NCBI RefSeq assembly: GCF_038397775.1
Contig: NZ_CP151650.1
Coordinates: forward strand, 3,224,001 to 3,288,000
Direction: 5' to 3'
Source: Pseudomonas sp. RC10
Lineage (GTDB): Bacteria > Pseudomonadota > Gammaproteobacteria > Pseudomonadales > Pseudomonadaceae
Length of the DNA stretch: 64,000 bases
In this document: positions 9,369-18,625 of the stretch, in pieces
How the letters are laid out: every line of letters starts with the position of its first letter
Position numbering within the stretch: position 1 is the first letter of the stretch
Made by a program: the position numbers and the translations under genes
Notes under the pieces: generated by a model
Databases searched by the model: none
What the model was told of the DNA's origin: nothing
The model's input: only the letters and a program-made list of their open reading frames with translations

Positions 9369-9456
9369 GGTGTCTTTCTCGTAGAAACCGAAGCAGGCGG
9401 GGGATGCTAATGGCGTGGTGCATGGCTGGCAATATTCATCAGCGCGACGGGGTTCA

Positions 9457-9547
9457 CTGTGGGAGCGAATTCATTCGCGAGAGGGCGGTACATCCGACAC
9501 CTGTCTATCGTCTGGAAGATTATTCGCGAATACATTCGCTCCCACAG
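9457..9547. repeat. REP-like inverted repeat (BIME-like)
   Basis: Two inverted arms, CTGTGGGAGCGAATTCATTC and its complement ending ATTCGCTCCCACAG, enclose about 45 bp. The same family occurs at 19542 and 20663. It lies between the divergently placed FKBP promoter and the aldehyde dehydrogenase terminator. Confidence 0.85.
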
Positions 9548-9603
9548 AGGACGGATTTGCGGACACGCGTTCAACTCCCCCCGGATGACCCTTTGGGGGG
9601 GCA

Positions 9604-9638
9604 TAAAAAAACGGCGCGTCCTGCGAGGGACGCGCCGC
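9604..9638 (-). terminator. Rho-independent terminator of the aldehyde dehydrogenase gene
   Basis: Read on the minus strand, a 10-bp GC stem (CGGCGCGTCC / GGACGCGCCG, 9612-9637) is followed by a run of T. It lies 26 bp behind the stop of the gene at 9664. A second C-run/G-run hairpin at about 9577-9601 follows it. Confidence 0.85.
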
Positions 9639-9663
9639 TTTCGATCAGCGGATCAAGCCATCA

Positions 9664-11247
9664 TCAGGCGATGACGTCGCTGCTCCACTCGCCATTCACC
9701 AAGCGCTTGAGGCCCAGTGGGTTGGCGTTTTGCAGCGCGGCCGGGAGCAGGCTGTCCGGGTAGTTCTGGTAGCAGACCGGACGCAGGAAGCGGTCGATGG
9801 CCAGGGTGCCGACGGAGGTGCCCCGCGCGTCGGAAGTAGCCGGGAACGGGCCACCGTGGACCATCGCATCAGACACTTCCACACCGGTTGGGTAGCCGTT
9901 GACCAGGATGCGGCCGACTTTCTCTTCCAGCACCGGCACCAGCCATTGGTATTTCTGCAGGTCAGCGGTTTCGCCGATCAGCGTAGCGGTCAGTTGGCCG
10001 CGCAACGCTTGCAGCGCCGCTTTCAGTTCGGCGTCATCCGCCACTTCGATCAGCAGCGTCGTCGGGCCGAAAACTTCTTCCTGCAGCAGTTCGTCACCGT
10101 TGAGCAGCATGCTCACGTCCGCCTTGAACAGCTGCGGCTGCGCCTGACGACCTTCCTGCGGTTTGCCCGCCAGGTGCGTGACGCTCGGGTGCGCCAGCAG
10201 TTTCTGCACGCCCTTGCCGTAGCTGCGCAAACCGCCTTCGTTGAGCATGGTCTGTGGCGCCTGGCCACCCATGTGCTCTTTCAACTGTTCGGTGAACGCC
10301 GTCAGGGCAGGGGAGCGAATGCCGATGACCACGCCCGGGTTGGTGCAGAACTGGCCTGCGCCCAGCACGACGGACGCCGCCAGCTCACCGGCGATGGTCG
10401 CGCCACGGGCTGTCAGAGCGCCAGGCAACAAGACCACCGGGTTGATGCTCGACATTTCGGCGAACACCGGAATCGGCTGTGGACGCTCGGCGGCCAGTTT
10501 GCACAAAGCCGTGCCGCCGTGCAGCGAACCGGTGAAACCCACGCCCTGAATCGCCGGGTGCTTGACCAGACCTTCGCCAACGCCGCTGCCGAAAATCATG
10601 TTGAACACGCCTTTCGGCATGCCGGTTTTCTCGGCGGCACGCACGATGGCCTGGCCGACCAGATCAGCGGTCGCCATGTGGCCGCTGTGGGCCTTGACGA
10701 CCACCGGGCAGCCGGCCGCCAATGCAGAAGCAGTGTCGCCACCGGCAGTGGAGAAGGCCAACGGGAAGTTGCTGGCACCGAAGACAGCGATCGGGCCGAC
10801 GCCGATGCGCAGCTGGCGCAGGTCGACGCGAGGCAGCGGTTTGCGATCCGGCAGGGCCTGGTCAATACGCGCGCCGAGGAAGTCGCCGCGACGCAGGACT
10901 TTGGCAAACAGACGCATCTGGCCGCTGGTACGACCGCGCTCGCCCTGAATACGGCCCGCAGGCAATGCGGTTTCCTGGCAGACCAGTGCGACGAAGTCAT
11001 CGCCCAATGCATCCAGCTCGTCGGCAATGGCGTCGAGGAATTCAGCGCGGCGAGCGGGGCTCAACTGGCGGTATTCGAGAAAAGCGTCTTTGGCAGCGAG
11101 GGCGGCGGCGTCGATTTCACCGTCCGTGGCCTGATGGAACGCGTAAGGCAGGGCGTCGCCAGTAGTGGCATCCAGACTCTTGTGGCGTGCTTCGCCGAGG
11201 CCGCTGCGGGCGCCGCCGATGAAGTTCTGGCCGAGAACATTAGGCAT
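9664..11247 (-). CDS. Aldehyde dehydrogenase (NADP+), alpha-ketoglutaric semialdehyde dehydrogenase type
   Basis: This 527-residue protein belongs to the ALDH superfamily branch that oxidises 2,5-dioxovalerate (alpha-ketoglutaric semialdehyde) to 2-oxoglutarate. That is the last step of sugar-acid, L-arabinose and hydroxyproline breakdown. It shows GPIAVFGASNFPLAFS, the FTGS cofactor loop, FAEMSSINPVV with the general-base Glu, and GQFCTNPG with the nucleophile Cys. The Shine-Dalgarno AGGAGA precedes the ATG. The usual pathway neighbours (dehydratases, dihydrodipicolinate-synthase-like enzymes, transporters) are not beside it, so its substrate source is unknown; the exact substrate is inferred from family resemblance. 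Confidence 0.88.
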   Translation of the reverse strand: MPNVLGQNFIGGARSGLGEARHKSLDATTGDALPYAFHQATDGEIDAAALAAKDAFLEYRQLSPARRAEFLDAIADELDALGDDFVALVCQETALPAGRIQGERGRTSGQMRLFAKVLRRGDFLGARIDQALPDRKPLPRVDLRQLRIGVGPIAVFGASNFPLAFSTAGGDTASALAAGCPVVVKAHSGHMATADLVGQAIVRAAEKTGMPKGVFNMIFGSGVGEGLVKHPAIQGVGFTGSLHGGTALCKLAAERPQPIPVFAEMSSINPVVLLPGALTARGATIAGELAASVVLGAGQFCTNPGVVIGIRSPALTAFTEQLKEHMGGQAPQTMLNEGGLRSYGKGVQKLLAHPSVTHLAGKPQEGRQAQPQLFKADVSMLLNGDELLQEEVFGPTTLLIEVADDAELKAALQALRGQLTATLIGETADLQKYQWLVPVLEEKVGRILVNGYPTGVEVSDAMVHGGPFPATSDARGTSVGTLAIDRFLRPVCYQNYPDSLLPAALQNANPLGLKRLVNGEWSSDVIA

Positions 11248-11613
11248 CTGCTTCTCCTGTTATTGTTGGGTCGAAACGGTCGGACAAGGTGTCTGACGAG
11301 GAATCGGTAAAAGTGCGTGATGCGTGCCGCCGATAATGCGTGACGGGTCATCGCAAGTTGACAGTCATCATACAACTGCATTTTTGTGGCCGCAAGGGAA
11401 GGGGCGATTCCGGTTGGATGCCGACACCCACAGGAGATTGGGCATGTGCGCGAGACCGCGGCGTGCTGCCATGCCTTGCAGTTCGACTTGCCGACCGCGG
11501 CGATCCTGCGGGTTCCGCCGACAATGGCCCCCTGAGCTTTCACCAAATTGGCCGTTTTACCTGCAGCGTCCAACGCATAACCTCGCCATCTGCCCACGAT
11601 TCCGAGCATCGAC
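11248..11613. other. Intergenic region, divergent promoters expected
   Basis: These 366 bp separate the minus-strand aldehyde dehydrogenase from the plus-strand gene at 11614. No convincing coding frame, hairpin or repeat was recognised. Both flanking genes must take their promoters from here. Confidence 0.5.
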
Positions 11614-12054
11614 ATGCCGTCACGAACCGATATTCATCAGGCATCACCCACGGCCATGAAGACCCTGCAAGCCGTGGAGCAGGCTGTGAGTCATTTGCCC
11701 CTGGAACCGTCGTTGGTGGCGTTGGTGAAACTGCGGGTCTCACAGCTCAACGGCTGCGCGGCATCGGTGGATCGCTACGTCCATGAGGCGAGTCTGCAAG
11801 GAGAGTCCGAGCGCAGGCTCTACACCGTGGCGGTGTGGCGTGAATCTCCCTTGTTCAGCGACCGCGAACAGGCGGCGTTGAACTGGGCCGAGTGCATCAC
11901 CCGAATCGCTGCGAGCCACGCCCCCGACGCCGATTATGACCAACTGTCGCAGCGCTTCAGCGAAGCCGAACGAGTGGACCTGACACTGTTGATTTCCACG
12001 GTGAACAGCTGGAATCGGCTGACGCTGAGTTTCACCACGCGCCCCGCACACTGA
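11614..12054 (+). CDS. Carboxymuconolactone decarboxylase/AhpD-like protein with altered active site
   Basis: This 146-residue alpha-helical CMD/AhpD-family protein aligns along its length with the protein at 13765 (VKLRVSQLN, REQAALNWAE, ERVDLTLLIST, SWNRL). The family redox site is Cys-X2-Cys followed by His. Here residues 48, 51 and 55 are Cys, Ser and Tyr (CAASVDRY), while the paralogue has Cys, Cys and His. The peroxidase/disulfide function expected of the family is therefore unlikely, and a binding or other role is possible. The gene converges with the MocR regulator gene that ends 51 bp downstream. The ATG at 11614 is assumed; a second ATG lies 14 codons in. Confidence 0.8.
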   Translation: MPSRTDIHQASPTAMKTLQAVEQAVSHLPLEPSLVALVKLRVSQLNGCAASVDRYVHEASLQGESERRLYTVAVWRESPLFSDREQAALNWAECITRIAASHAPDADYDQLSQRFSEAERVDLTLLISTVNSWNRLTLSFTTRPAH

Positions 12055-12105
12055 TCCCATTCGAACCACGACTGACGACACGCGCCCTCCTACAAAAGCG
12101 GAGCA

Positions 12106-13560
12106 TCAACGAGCCGTGCAGGACTGCCAGGCAATCTGTTCCAGAACATCCCGCAACCGGTCCAGCGCCGGGTCGATGTCGAGGGTTTCGATGGCACCAA
12201 ACCCCAGCATCAGGCCATCCCGGGTTGGGGCGCTGTGATAGAAACCGGTCAGCGGGTACAGCCCGATCTCGACCTTGCGCGCCAACTCCACCAACAGTCG
12301 CAGGTTGATCGGCACCTTGAACATCACTGCCATGTGAAAGCCCGCCGTGCACGGAATCGCTTCCAGCCAGGGCGACAGGTCGCCCGCCAGTCGCGCCAGT
12401 ATCCGCTCGCGACGCCCGGCATAGATCCCGTGACAGCGGCGGATGTGTTTGTTCAGCAGCCCCTCGCTGATGAACTTGGCCAGCGCCCATTGGGGCAGGG
12501 TGCTGGTGTGCCAGTCGGTCAGTTGTTTGGCCTTGATCACGGCCTCCAGAATGGCGCTCGGCAGCACCGCATAGCCCAACCGCAGCTCGGGCAAAAGGGT
12601 TTTGGAAAAGGTGCCGACGTACGCCACGACACCGAACCGATCCATGCTCTGCAACGAATCCGTCGGGCGCCCTTCGTAGCGAAACTCGCTGTCGTAATCG
12701 TCCTCTATGATGATCGCGCCGATACGGCTGGCTTTCTCAAGCAAAGCTTCCCGACGCGCCACACTCATGGGCATGCCCAGGGGCATCTGGTGAGACGGGG
12801 TGACGTAGATCACGTGGGCGTTCTCGGGAATGCCGTCGACGATGATCCCTTCCTCGTCCACCGGCACGCTGACCACATTCGCGCCTTGTGCCGCGAACAG
12901 CAGCCGAGCCGGGGTGTAGCCCGGATCTTCCATGGCCACAGTGCAACCGGGCTCGATCAATACGCGGGCAATCAGGTCCAGCGCCTGCTGCGCGCCGTTG
13001 CACACCACCACGTCTTCGGCGCTGCATTTCACGCCACGGGCAAACGCGATGTGTCCGGCGATGGCGTGACGCAGCGGCGCGACGCCTTCCGGCTGGCTGT
13101 AGAAACCTCGTGCCTGGGACATTTGCCGTAAGGCGTACTGGGTGCAGCGTCGCCAGTCGTCATGGGGGAATTGGGTCTTGGCCGTGGCGCCACCGATGAA
13201 GTCGCAACGCAAGGTGCCTTCAAGCGTGGGGTGTCGCAGGGGAAGGGAGATGTCCTGCCACTTTCTCACCACCTTTTGACTGGCGAGGTCCGAGCGAATC
13301 GAGCTGCGTTGGGGTTGAGCGCTCAGGGTGTTGACGAAGGTCCCGCTGCCAATCTTGCCCACCAGAAAGTTTTCGTAGGTCAGTCGGCTATAGGTGTCGG
13401 AAATGGTCTTGCGGGACAACCCCAATTGCGCCGCAAGCAGGCGGCTCGGAGGCAGTTGGACCCCGGCGGCCAGGCGCCCGGATTCGATGCTGTCGCGCAG
13501 TTGCTGGTACAGCTGATTCGCCAGGTCCTTGCGGCCTTGAATGACGATGTGAAGTTCCAC
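12106..13560 (-). CDS. MocR-family transcriptional regulator (GntR wHTH fused to PLP aminotransferase domain)
   Basis: In this 484-residue protein, residues 1-75 are a GntR winged helix (LYQQLRDSIESGRL, LPPSRLLAAQLGLSRKTI, KIGSGTFV). Residues about 115-484 are a fold-type I aminotransferase-like domain. It has the PLP lysine in YVGTFSKTLLPELRLGY, the IIEDDYDSEFRY aspartates and the PSHQMPLG motif. MocR proteins often control a divergent neighbour, which here is the AhpD-like gene 204 bp away at 13765. PdxR-like control of vitamin B6 synthesis is the other common role, but no pdx gene is nearby. Confidence 0.92.
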   Translation of the reverse strand: MELHIVIQGRKDLANQLYQQLRDSIESGRLAAGVQLPPSRLLAAQLGLSRKTISDTYSRLTYENFLVGKIGSGTFVNTLSAQPQRSSIRSDLASQKVVRKWQDISLPLRHPTLEGTLRCDFIGGATAKTQFPHDDWRRCTQYALRQMSQARGFYSQPEGVAPLRHAIAGHIAFARGVKCSAEDVVVCNGAQQALDLIARVLIEPGCTVAMEDPGYTPARLLFAAQGANVVSVPVDEEGIIVDGIPENAHVIYVTPSHQMPLGMPMSVARREALLEKASRIGAIIIEDDYDSEFRYEGRPTDSLQSMDRFGVVAYVGTFSKTLLPELRLGYAVLPSAILEAVIKAKQLTDWHTSTLPQWALAKFISEGLLNKHIRRCHGIYAGRRERILARLAGDLSPWLEAIPCTAGFHMAVMFKVPINLRLLVELARKVEIGLYPLTGFYHSAPTRDGLMLGFGAIETLDIDPALDRLRDVLEQIAWQSCTAR

Positions 13561-13764
13561 GCACGGCTCCCTGGCTCAGCGTCCACGATCTGGAATTCTA
13601 GTCAGCGGGCGAGGAAGCGGTATAGCTGCGCAGCGAAAAAACCGGCAATTGGTCTCCTGATCGATGCGCAATGGTGCGGTGAAAACCTTCGGGATTGGAC
13701 GTCGCGTGCGTCCGCGCCACCCCTTAGGCTGGAGGCCGTGATCATTGAGAAACCGTGAGCTCCC

Positions 13765-14205
13765 ATGGCGCTTCGTCTGGACTACTACACCGCATCCCCG
13801 GCAGCGCTCAAAGCGCTCATCCTGCTGGAAGCGGCCAATTTCGACCTTTGCATTGAAAGACCGCTGATGGAGCTGATCAAGTTGCGCGTCTCGCAGCTCA
13901 ACGACTGTGCGTTCTGCGCCGACATGCACGCCACCGAAGCCCGCCTCAACGGCGAACAGCCGCGACGTTTGCACGCGCTGGTGGTCTGGCGCACATCGGA
14001 CGTGTTCACCTTGCGAGAACGCGCAGCGCTGGCATGGTGCGAGGCGGTGACCCTGCTGGCGCCGGAAGGGCCACCGGCGGCGTTGTACGACGCGTTGTGC
14101 GCCCATTTCTCGGAGCGGGAGCGGGTGGACCTGACAGTGGGAATCGCCACCATCAACTGCTGGAATCGCATGGCCGTGGGCTTTCGCAAGGGGCCGTCTG
14201 CCTGA
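13765..14205 (+). CDS. Carboxymuconolactone decarboxylase/AhpD-like alkylhydroperoxidase
   Basis: This 146-residue CMD-family protein has the intact redox motif LNDCAFCADMHATEA: Cys48, Cys51 and His55. AhpD-like members reduce peroxides or pass electrons through this cysteine pair. It is divergent from the MocR regulator gene and is its likely target. It is a paralogue of the protein at 11614, of identical length and with identical blocks (LRVSQLN, ERVDLT, NRM), so an ancestral duplication around the regulator gene is likely. Confidence 0.88.
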   Translation: MALRLDYYTASPAALKALILLEAANFDLCIERPLMELIKLRVSQLNDCAFCADMHATEARLNGEQPRRLHALVVWRTSDVFTLRERAALAWCEAVTLLAPEGPPAALYDALCAHFSERERVDLTVGIATINCWNRMAVGFRKGPSA

Positions 14206-14230
14206 TCCCGGCGTTGGCGCTTTTGTCCTT

Positions 14231-14320
14231 TGTAGGAGCCGGCTTGCTGGCGAATGCGGCGTGTCGGCGACACATGGGTGGCTGACAGACCGCTTTTGCC
14301 AGCAAGCCGGCTCCCACGAA
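14231..14320. repeat. REP-like inverted repeat
   Basis: Arms TGTAGGAGCCGGCTTGCTGG and CCAGCAAGCCGGCTCCCACG are inverted around about 45 bp, just behind the AhpD-like gene. This is the GGAGCCGGCTTGC subtype of the REP-like elements in the window. Confidence 0.85.
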
Positions 14321-14438
14321 GTACGTGCGCGAAGTCCAGTTCTGCGATAACCCCGCCATCGGCAAACCCGCTCAATCCCGCTATCCTGCGTGCTGCTTTT
14401 TTTACCCCCTTTCAAATGCAGCCGGACGGATATCACAC

Positions 14439-15086
14439 ATGGAGTTCACCAGTGGCTTTTTGCTGAGCCTTTCGTTGTGCCTGGACATTGGCGTGGCCAA
14501 CATCGCGATGATCACGCTGGCGATGCAACGCGGTTATCTGCAAGGGTTCTGGTTGGGGCTGGGCACCTGTTTCGGTGATCTGTTCTACGCCATTCTGGCG
14601 CTGGCGGGCATGACCGTGCTGTTGCGATACGAATGGGTGCGCTGGGGGTTATGGCTCGGCGGTTCGGTGCTGTTGATCGGCTTCGCGGTGAAGATGGTGA
14701 TTGCCGCGTTGTCCAGCCACGGTGGCCTGGCCGTGGCCGGGGAGGCGGACAATCGCTCTGGGTTGAGGGAGTTTTCGCGAGGGGTGTTTCTTGCGGTGTC
14801 GTCGCCCACGGCCATTCTCTGGTTCGCGGCAGTGGGCGGGACGCTGATCTCGCGGGCGGGCGGACACGGCACCCTCAGCACCGCGTTTTTTCTGTCCGGT
14901 TTTTTCAGCGCGGGCGTGGCCTGGTGCGTGTTCATCTGCTTCGCGGCGAGCCATGGCGGGCGATTGTTGGGGGATCGGCTGCTGAAATACTCGTACTGGG
15001 TGTCGGCGGCGATCTTCTGTTACTTCGCGGTGTTCGTGATCGTGTCCGGGTATCACGAATTCATCGTCAACGCGGCGCGGGGGTAA
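14439..15086 (+). CDS. LysE-family amino acid exporter
   Basis: This 215-residue inner-membrane protein has about six hydrophobic segments. The N-terminal sequence (MEFTSGFLLSLSLCLDIGVANIAMI) corresponds to the LysE/RhtB opening, in which a GPN-like motif is usual; here it is degenerate (DIGVANI). The central segment shows FSRGVFLAVSSPTAILWF, matching the conserved NP-containing loop. A GTG at 14325 would extend the frame by 38 non-hydrophobic residues, so the ATG at 14439 is preferred. The family exports basic or neutral amino acids or their analogues; the substrate cannot be read from sequence. No regulator is adjacent. Confidence 0.85.
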   Translation: MEFTSGFLLSLSLCLDIGVANIAMITLAMQRGYLQGFWLGLGTCFGDLFYAILALAGMTVLLRYEWVRWGLWLGGSVLLIGFAVKMVIAALSSHGGLAVAGEADNRSGLREFSRGVFLAVSSPTAILWFAAVGGTLISRAGGHGTLSTAFFLSGFFSAGVAWCVFICFAASHGGRLLGDRLLKYSYWVSAAIFCYFAVFVIVSGYHEFIVNAARG

Positions 15087-15245
15087 GCCGAACCGAGGCG
15101 CCTTCCGTTCTTCAAACACCGAACGTTTACGTCCATGGGCGCTCATAGACATAAGCAACGGCGTAGACAGGATCGTCCCCAGCCGCGCGTTTGAGCGTGT
15201 GGGACGACCTCTCCAAATCCCTTTGAAGACGGAACCCTGGACCCT

Positions 15246-17315
15246 ATGACCACACCGGACAAGCAGTACGTGGAATGGCTGGTTGAGCAATCGATGCTCA
15301 ACGCCGCACAACAACGCGCCAAGCTCTATGGCGGCCAGGGGCGGCTCTGGCAACGGCCTTACGCCCAGGCCCGCCCTCGGGACGCTTCAGCGATTGCGTC
15401 GGTGTGGTTCACCGCCTACCCGGCGTCGATCATCACCCGTGAAGGCGGCTCGGTGCTGGAAGCACTGGGGGATGAAAAGCTCTGGCACGCCTTGTCCGAG
15501 ATTGGGATTCAAGGCATCCACAACGGTCCGCTCAAAGCCTCCGGTGGCCTCAAGGGGCGGCAGAAAACCCCAAGCATCGACGGCAATTTCGACCGCATCA
15601 GCTTCGAGGTCGATGCCGAACTGGGCACTGACGCGCAGTTTCTCAGCCTCAGCCGCATCGCCGCCGCGCACAACGCGGTGATCGTCGATGACGTGATCCC
15701 GTCCCACACCGGCAAAGGCGCGGATTTCCGTCTGGCTGAGCTGGCCTACGAGGAATATCCCGGCCTGTACCACATGGTCGAGATCAAAGAAGAAGACTGG
15801 TCGCTGCTGCCCGACGTCCCCGCTGGGCGCGACGCCATCAACCTGCCGCCCGCGACCGTGGATGCCTTGCGCGACAAGCATTACATCGTCGGTCAGTTGC
15901 AGCGGGTGATCTTCTTCGAGCCGGGGGTCAAGGAAACCGACTGGAGCACCACACCGGTCATCACCGGCGTGGACGGCAAAGACCGGCGCTGGGTGTATTT
16001 GCATTATTTCAAGGAAGGTCAGCCTTCACTGAACTGGCTGGACCCGAGCTTCGCCGCGCAACAGATGATCATCGGCGACGCGCTGCATGCCATCGACGTG
16101 ATGGGCGCGCGGGTGTTGCGTCTCGACGCCAACGGCTTCCTTGGCGTCGAGCGCAAGGCCGATGGTACCGCGTGGTCGGAAAGCCATCCGCTGGCGATTA
16201 CCGGCAACCAGTTGCTGGCGGGCGCGATCCGCAAGGCCGGGGGCTTCAGTTTTCAGGAGCTGAACCTGACCATCGACGACATTGCTGCCATGTCCCACGG
16301 CGGCGCCGACCTGTCCTACGACTTCATCACACGTCCGGCCTACCAGCACGCGCTGCTGACCGGCCGCACCGAGTTTTTGCGGCTCATGCTGCGCCAGGTC
16401 CATGACTTCGGGATCGATCCCGCGTCGCTGATCCACGCCTTGCAGAACCACGACGAGCTGACCCTGGAGCTGGTGCATTTCTGGACGCTGCATGCCCACG
16501 ATCAATACCTGTACATGGGCCAGACCTTTCCCGGCAATATCCTGCGCGAGCACATTCGCGAGGAGATGTATGAACGCCTCGCTGGCGAACACGCGCCGTA
16601 CAACCTCAAGTTCGTGACCAATGGCGTGTCGTGCACCACCGCAAGCATCATCACAGCGGCACTGGGCATTCGTGAGTTGGACACCATCACCGCCGACGAC
16701 GTGAACAAGATTCAGCACATCCACCTGTTGCTGGTGATGTTCAACGCCATGCAGCCGGGGGTGTTTGCGCTGTCGGGCTGGGATTTGGTGGGGGCGCTGC
16801 CGCTGCCCGCCGAGCAGGTCGCGCACCTGATGGGCGATGGCGACACCCGCTGGATTCATCGCGGCGCCTACGATCTGGTGGACCTGGACCCCAGCGCTGA
16901 AACCTCGGCGGGCGGCATGCCGCGTCCGACCGCTCTATACGGCAGCCTGGTCGAACAGCTGCAACGGCCGGACTCGTTCGCCTCGCAGTTGAAGAAAATC
17001 CTCGCGGTTCGCCGCGCCTACGACATCGCCGCCAGTCGCCAGATTCTGATCCCTGACGTCGACCACCCGGGCCTGCTGATCATGGTCCACGAACTGCCCG
17101 CCGGGAAAGGCACGCAGATCACCGCGCTCAACTTCAGCGCCGAATCCATCGTAGAAACCCTGCACCTGCCGGGCATCGCACCGGGGCCGGTGGTGGACAT
17201 CATCAACGAGCGGGTCGAGGGTGATTTGACCGAGGAGGGTGAATTCACCATTACGCTGGATGCTTACGAAGGTCTCGCGTTGCGGGTCGTGAGCATGGTG
17301 GCGCCGATGATGTAA
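15246..17315 (+). CDS. treS: Trehalose synthase / maltose alpha-D-glucosyltransferase (P. stutzeri type)
   Basis: This 689-residue GH13 enzyme interconverts maltose and trehalose and closely matches the P. stutzeri-type TreS in length and sequence ([27 protein letters not shown]). The catalytic residues are visible: the nucleophile Asp in [11 protein letters not shown], the acid/base Glu in FSFQELNLT, and the stabilising Asp in [10 protein letters not shown]. It differs from the short actinobacterial TreS class fused or linked to maltokinase. No glgE, maltokinase or other trehalose gene is nearby, so it probably works alone. The product helps osmotic and desiccation tolerance. The upstream 159 bp should hold its promoter. 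Confidence 0.94.
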   Translation: MTTPDKQYVEWLVEQSMLNAAQQRAKLYGGQGRLWQRPYAQARPRDASAIASVWFTAYPASIITREGGSVLEALGDEKLWHALSEIGIQGIHNGPLKASGGLKGRQKTPSIDGNFDRISFEVDAELGTDAQFLSLSRIAAAHNAVIVDDVIPSHTGKGADFRLAELAYEEYPGLYHMVEIKEEDWSLLPDVPAGRDAINLPPATVDALRDKHYIVGQLQRVIFFEPGVKETDWSTTPVITGVDGKDRRWVYLHYFKEGQPSLNWLDPSFAAQQMIIGDALHAIDVMGARVLRLDANGFLGVERKADGTAWSESHPLAITGNQLLAGAIRKAGGFSFQELNLTIDDIAAMSHGGADLSYDFITRPAYQHALLTGRTEFLRLMLRQVHDFGIDPASLIHALQNHDELTLELVHFWTLHAHDQYLYMGQTFPGNILREHIREEMYERLAGEHAPYNLKFVTNGVSCTTASIITAALGIRELDTITADDVNKIQHIHLLLVMFNAMQPGVFALSGWDLVGALPLPAEQVAHLMGDGDTRWIHRGAYDLVDLDPSAETSAGGMPRPTALYGSLVEQLQRPDSFASQLKKILAVRRAYDIAASRQILIPDVDHPGLLIMVHELPAGKGTQITALNFSAESIVETLHLPGIAPGPVVDIINERVEGDLTEEGEFTITLDAYEGLALRVVSMVAPMM

Positions 17316-17325
17316 ACGCTGCGAA

Positions 17326-17436
17326 CCCTGTGGGGGACGCCGGAGGTTACGACGGCGGCGAAGCGGACTGTCAGGCAGTTTGTCTGTGACTGATCCACCG
17401 CTTTCGCTGCCGTCGTAACCTCCGGCGTCTCCCACA
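17326..17436. repeat. Long inverted repeat (GCCGGAGG...CCTCCGGC family)
   Basis: An arm reading GGGGACGCCGGAGGTTACGA pairs with TCGTAACCTCCGGCGTCTCC across about 60 bp. It lies between treS and the MFS gene. Two more copies of the family are at 47058 and 47205. The structure would form a stable RNA hairpin and may act as a terminator or mRNA stabiliser. Confidence 0.85.
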
Positions 17437-17470
17437 ACGTGAACTGCCCTCAATATTCTGGAAACTTCCC

Positions 17471-18619
17471 TTGTCCATCGCTCAACCCACCCACACCCCG
17501 ACCCTCATTCACCTCTGGAGCTACCGCCTGACGTTTCTGCTGTCCGGCATGGCGCTTGGGGCGTGGGCGCCGTTGGTGCCGTTTGCCCGGGACCGTGCGG
17601 GGCTGGAAGAGGCCGAATTGGGGTTGCTGTTGCTGTGCTTCGGCGTAGGTTCGATGCTGGCGATGCCATTGGCAGGCGCCTTGACCACGCGCAAGGGCTG
17701 CCGCTTCGTGGCGCTGATCGGCGGGGCCTTGATTTGCAGCATGTTGCCGCTGCTTGCCACGCTGTCGTCGTTCACTACGCTCGCCCTGGCCTTGGCGGTT
17801 TTCGGGGCGGGGTTGGGCAGTATCGACGTGGCGATGAACGTGCAAGGACTGATGGTGGAACAGGATCATCGGCGCCCGCTGATGTCAGGGTTTCACGGGC
17901 TGTTCAGTCTGGGCGGGATCGTCAGTGCGGGGTCCATGGGGTTGATGCTGTGGCGTGGCGCGTCGCCGTTATTCGCCGTGTCGGTGATGGTGGTCATTGT
18001 CGCGGGCACGTTGCTGAGCCAGGCCCGACACTTGCTGCCGTTCAGCGCGGACGACCCTTCGACGCCTTTCTCATGGCCGACGGTGAAGGTGCTGATCATC
18101 GGCCTGCTGTGCTTCATTGCGTTGCTGGTGGAAGGCGCGATTCTTGACTGGAGCGCAGTGTTTCTCAACCGTGCTCATCAGATTGACCTGTCGGTCGCGG
18201 GGGGCGCTTACGCAGTGTTTTCGCTTGCCATGGCAGCGGGCCGGTTTTCCGGCGATGCCCTGAGAAAGCGCTTCGGTGCCGTGAAACTGCTGATCGGCGG
18301 CGGCCTGCTGGTCATGCTCGGTTTTGCCATGGCGGTGCTGTTACAACCGTGGCCGCTGTTCTTGCTCGGCTTTGCGTTGATCGGTCTGGGTTTGTCCAAC
18401 ACGTTCCCGGTTTACTGTTCCATCGTCGGTGCGCAAACAGCGATGCCCGCCGGGTTGGGCATCGCGGTCATCACCGGAGTCGGTTATTGCGGGATTCTGC
18501 TGGGGCCGGCACTGATCGGCTTTGCCGCGCACTTCATCGGCTTGCGCGACGCGCTGTTGTGCGTCGGCACGTTGCTGTTGGCGCAGGTGCTCAGCGCGCG
18601 GGCATTGGCCAAGGGCTGA
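17471..18619 (+). CDS. MFS transporter, 12-helix (YbjJ-like)
   Basis: This 382-residue protein has about twelve hydrophobic segments and the MFS loop signature after helix 2 (GALTTRKGCRF). The segment SGFHGLFSLGGIVSAG resembles the conserved helix-5 motif of YbjJ/fucose-permease-like carriers. The start is a TTG at 17471 with a weak ribosome site; the next internal ATG would remove most of helix 1, so the TTG is preferred. The substrate is unknown. The gene ends 7 bp before the convergent sirtuin gene. Confidence 0.85.
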   Translation: MSIAQPTHTPTLIHLWSYRLTFLLSGMALGAWAPLVPFARDRAGLEEAELGLLLLCFGVGSMLAMPLAGALTTRKGCRFVALIGGALICSMLPLLATLSSFTTLALALAVFGAGLGSIDVAMNVQGLMVEQDHRRPLMSGFHGLFSLGGIVSAGSMGLMLWRGASPLFAVSVMVVIVAGTLLSQARHLLPFSADDPSTPFSWPTVKVLIIGLLCFIALLVEGAILDWSAVFLNRAHQIDLSVAGGAYAVFSLAMAAGRFSGDALRKRFGAVKLLIGGGLLVMLGFAMAVLLQPWPLFLLGFALIGLGLSNTFPVYCSIVGAQTAMPAGLGIAVITGVGYCGILLGPALIGFAAHFIGLRDALLCVGTLLLAQVLSARALAKG

Positions 18620-18625
18620 CCCGGT

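Noticed and set aside
9730..11310. 526-codon plus-strand open frame opposite the aldehyde dehydrogenase
   Set aside because: The minus strand has the dehydrogenase with both catalytic residues and a strong terminator; the plus frame is compositional.
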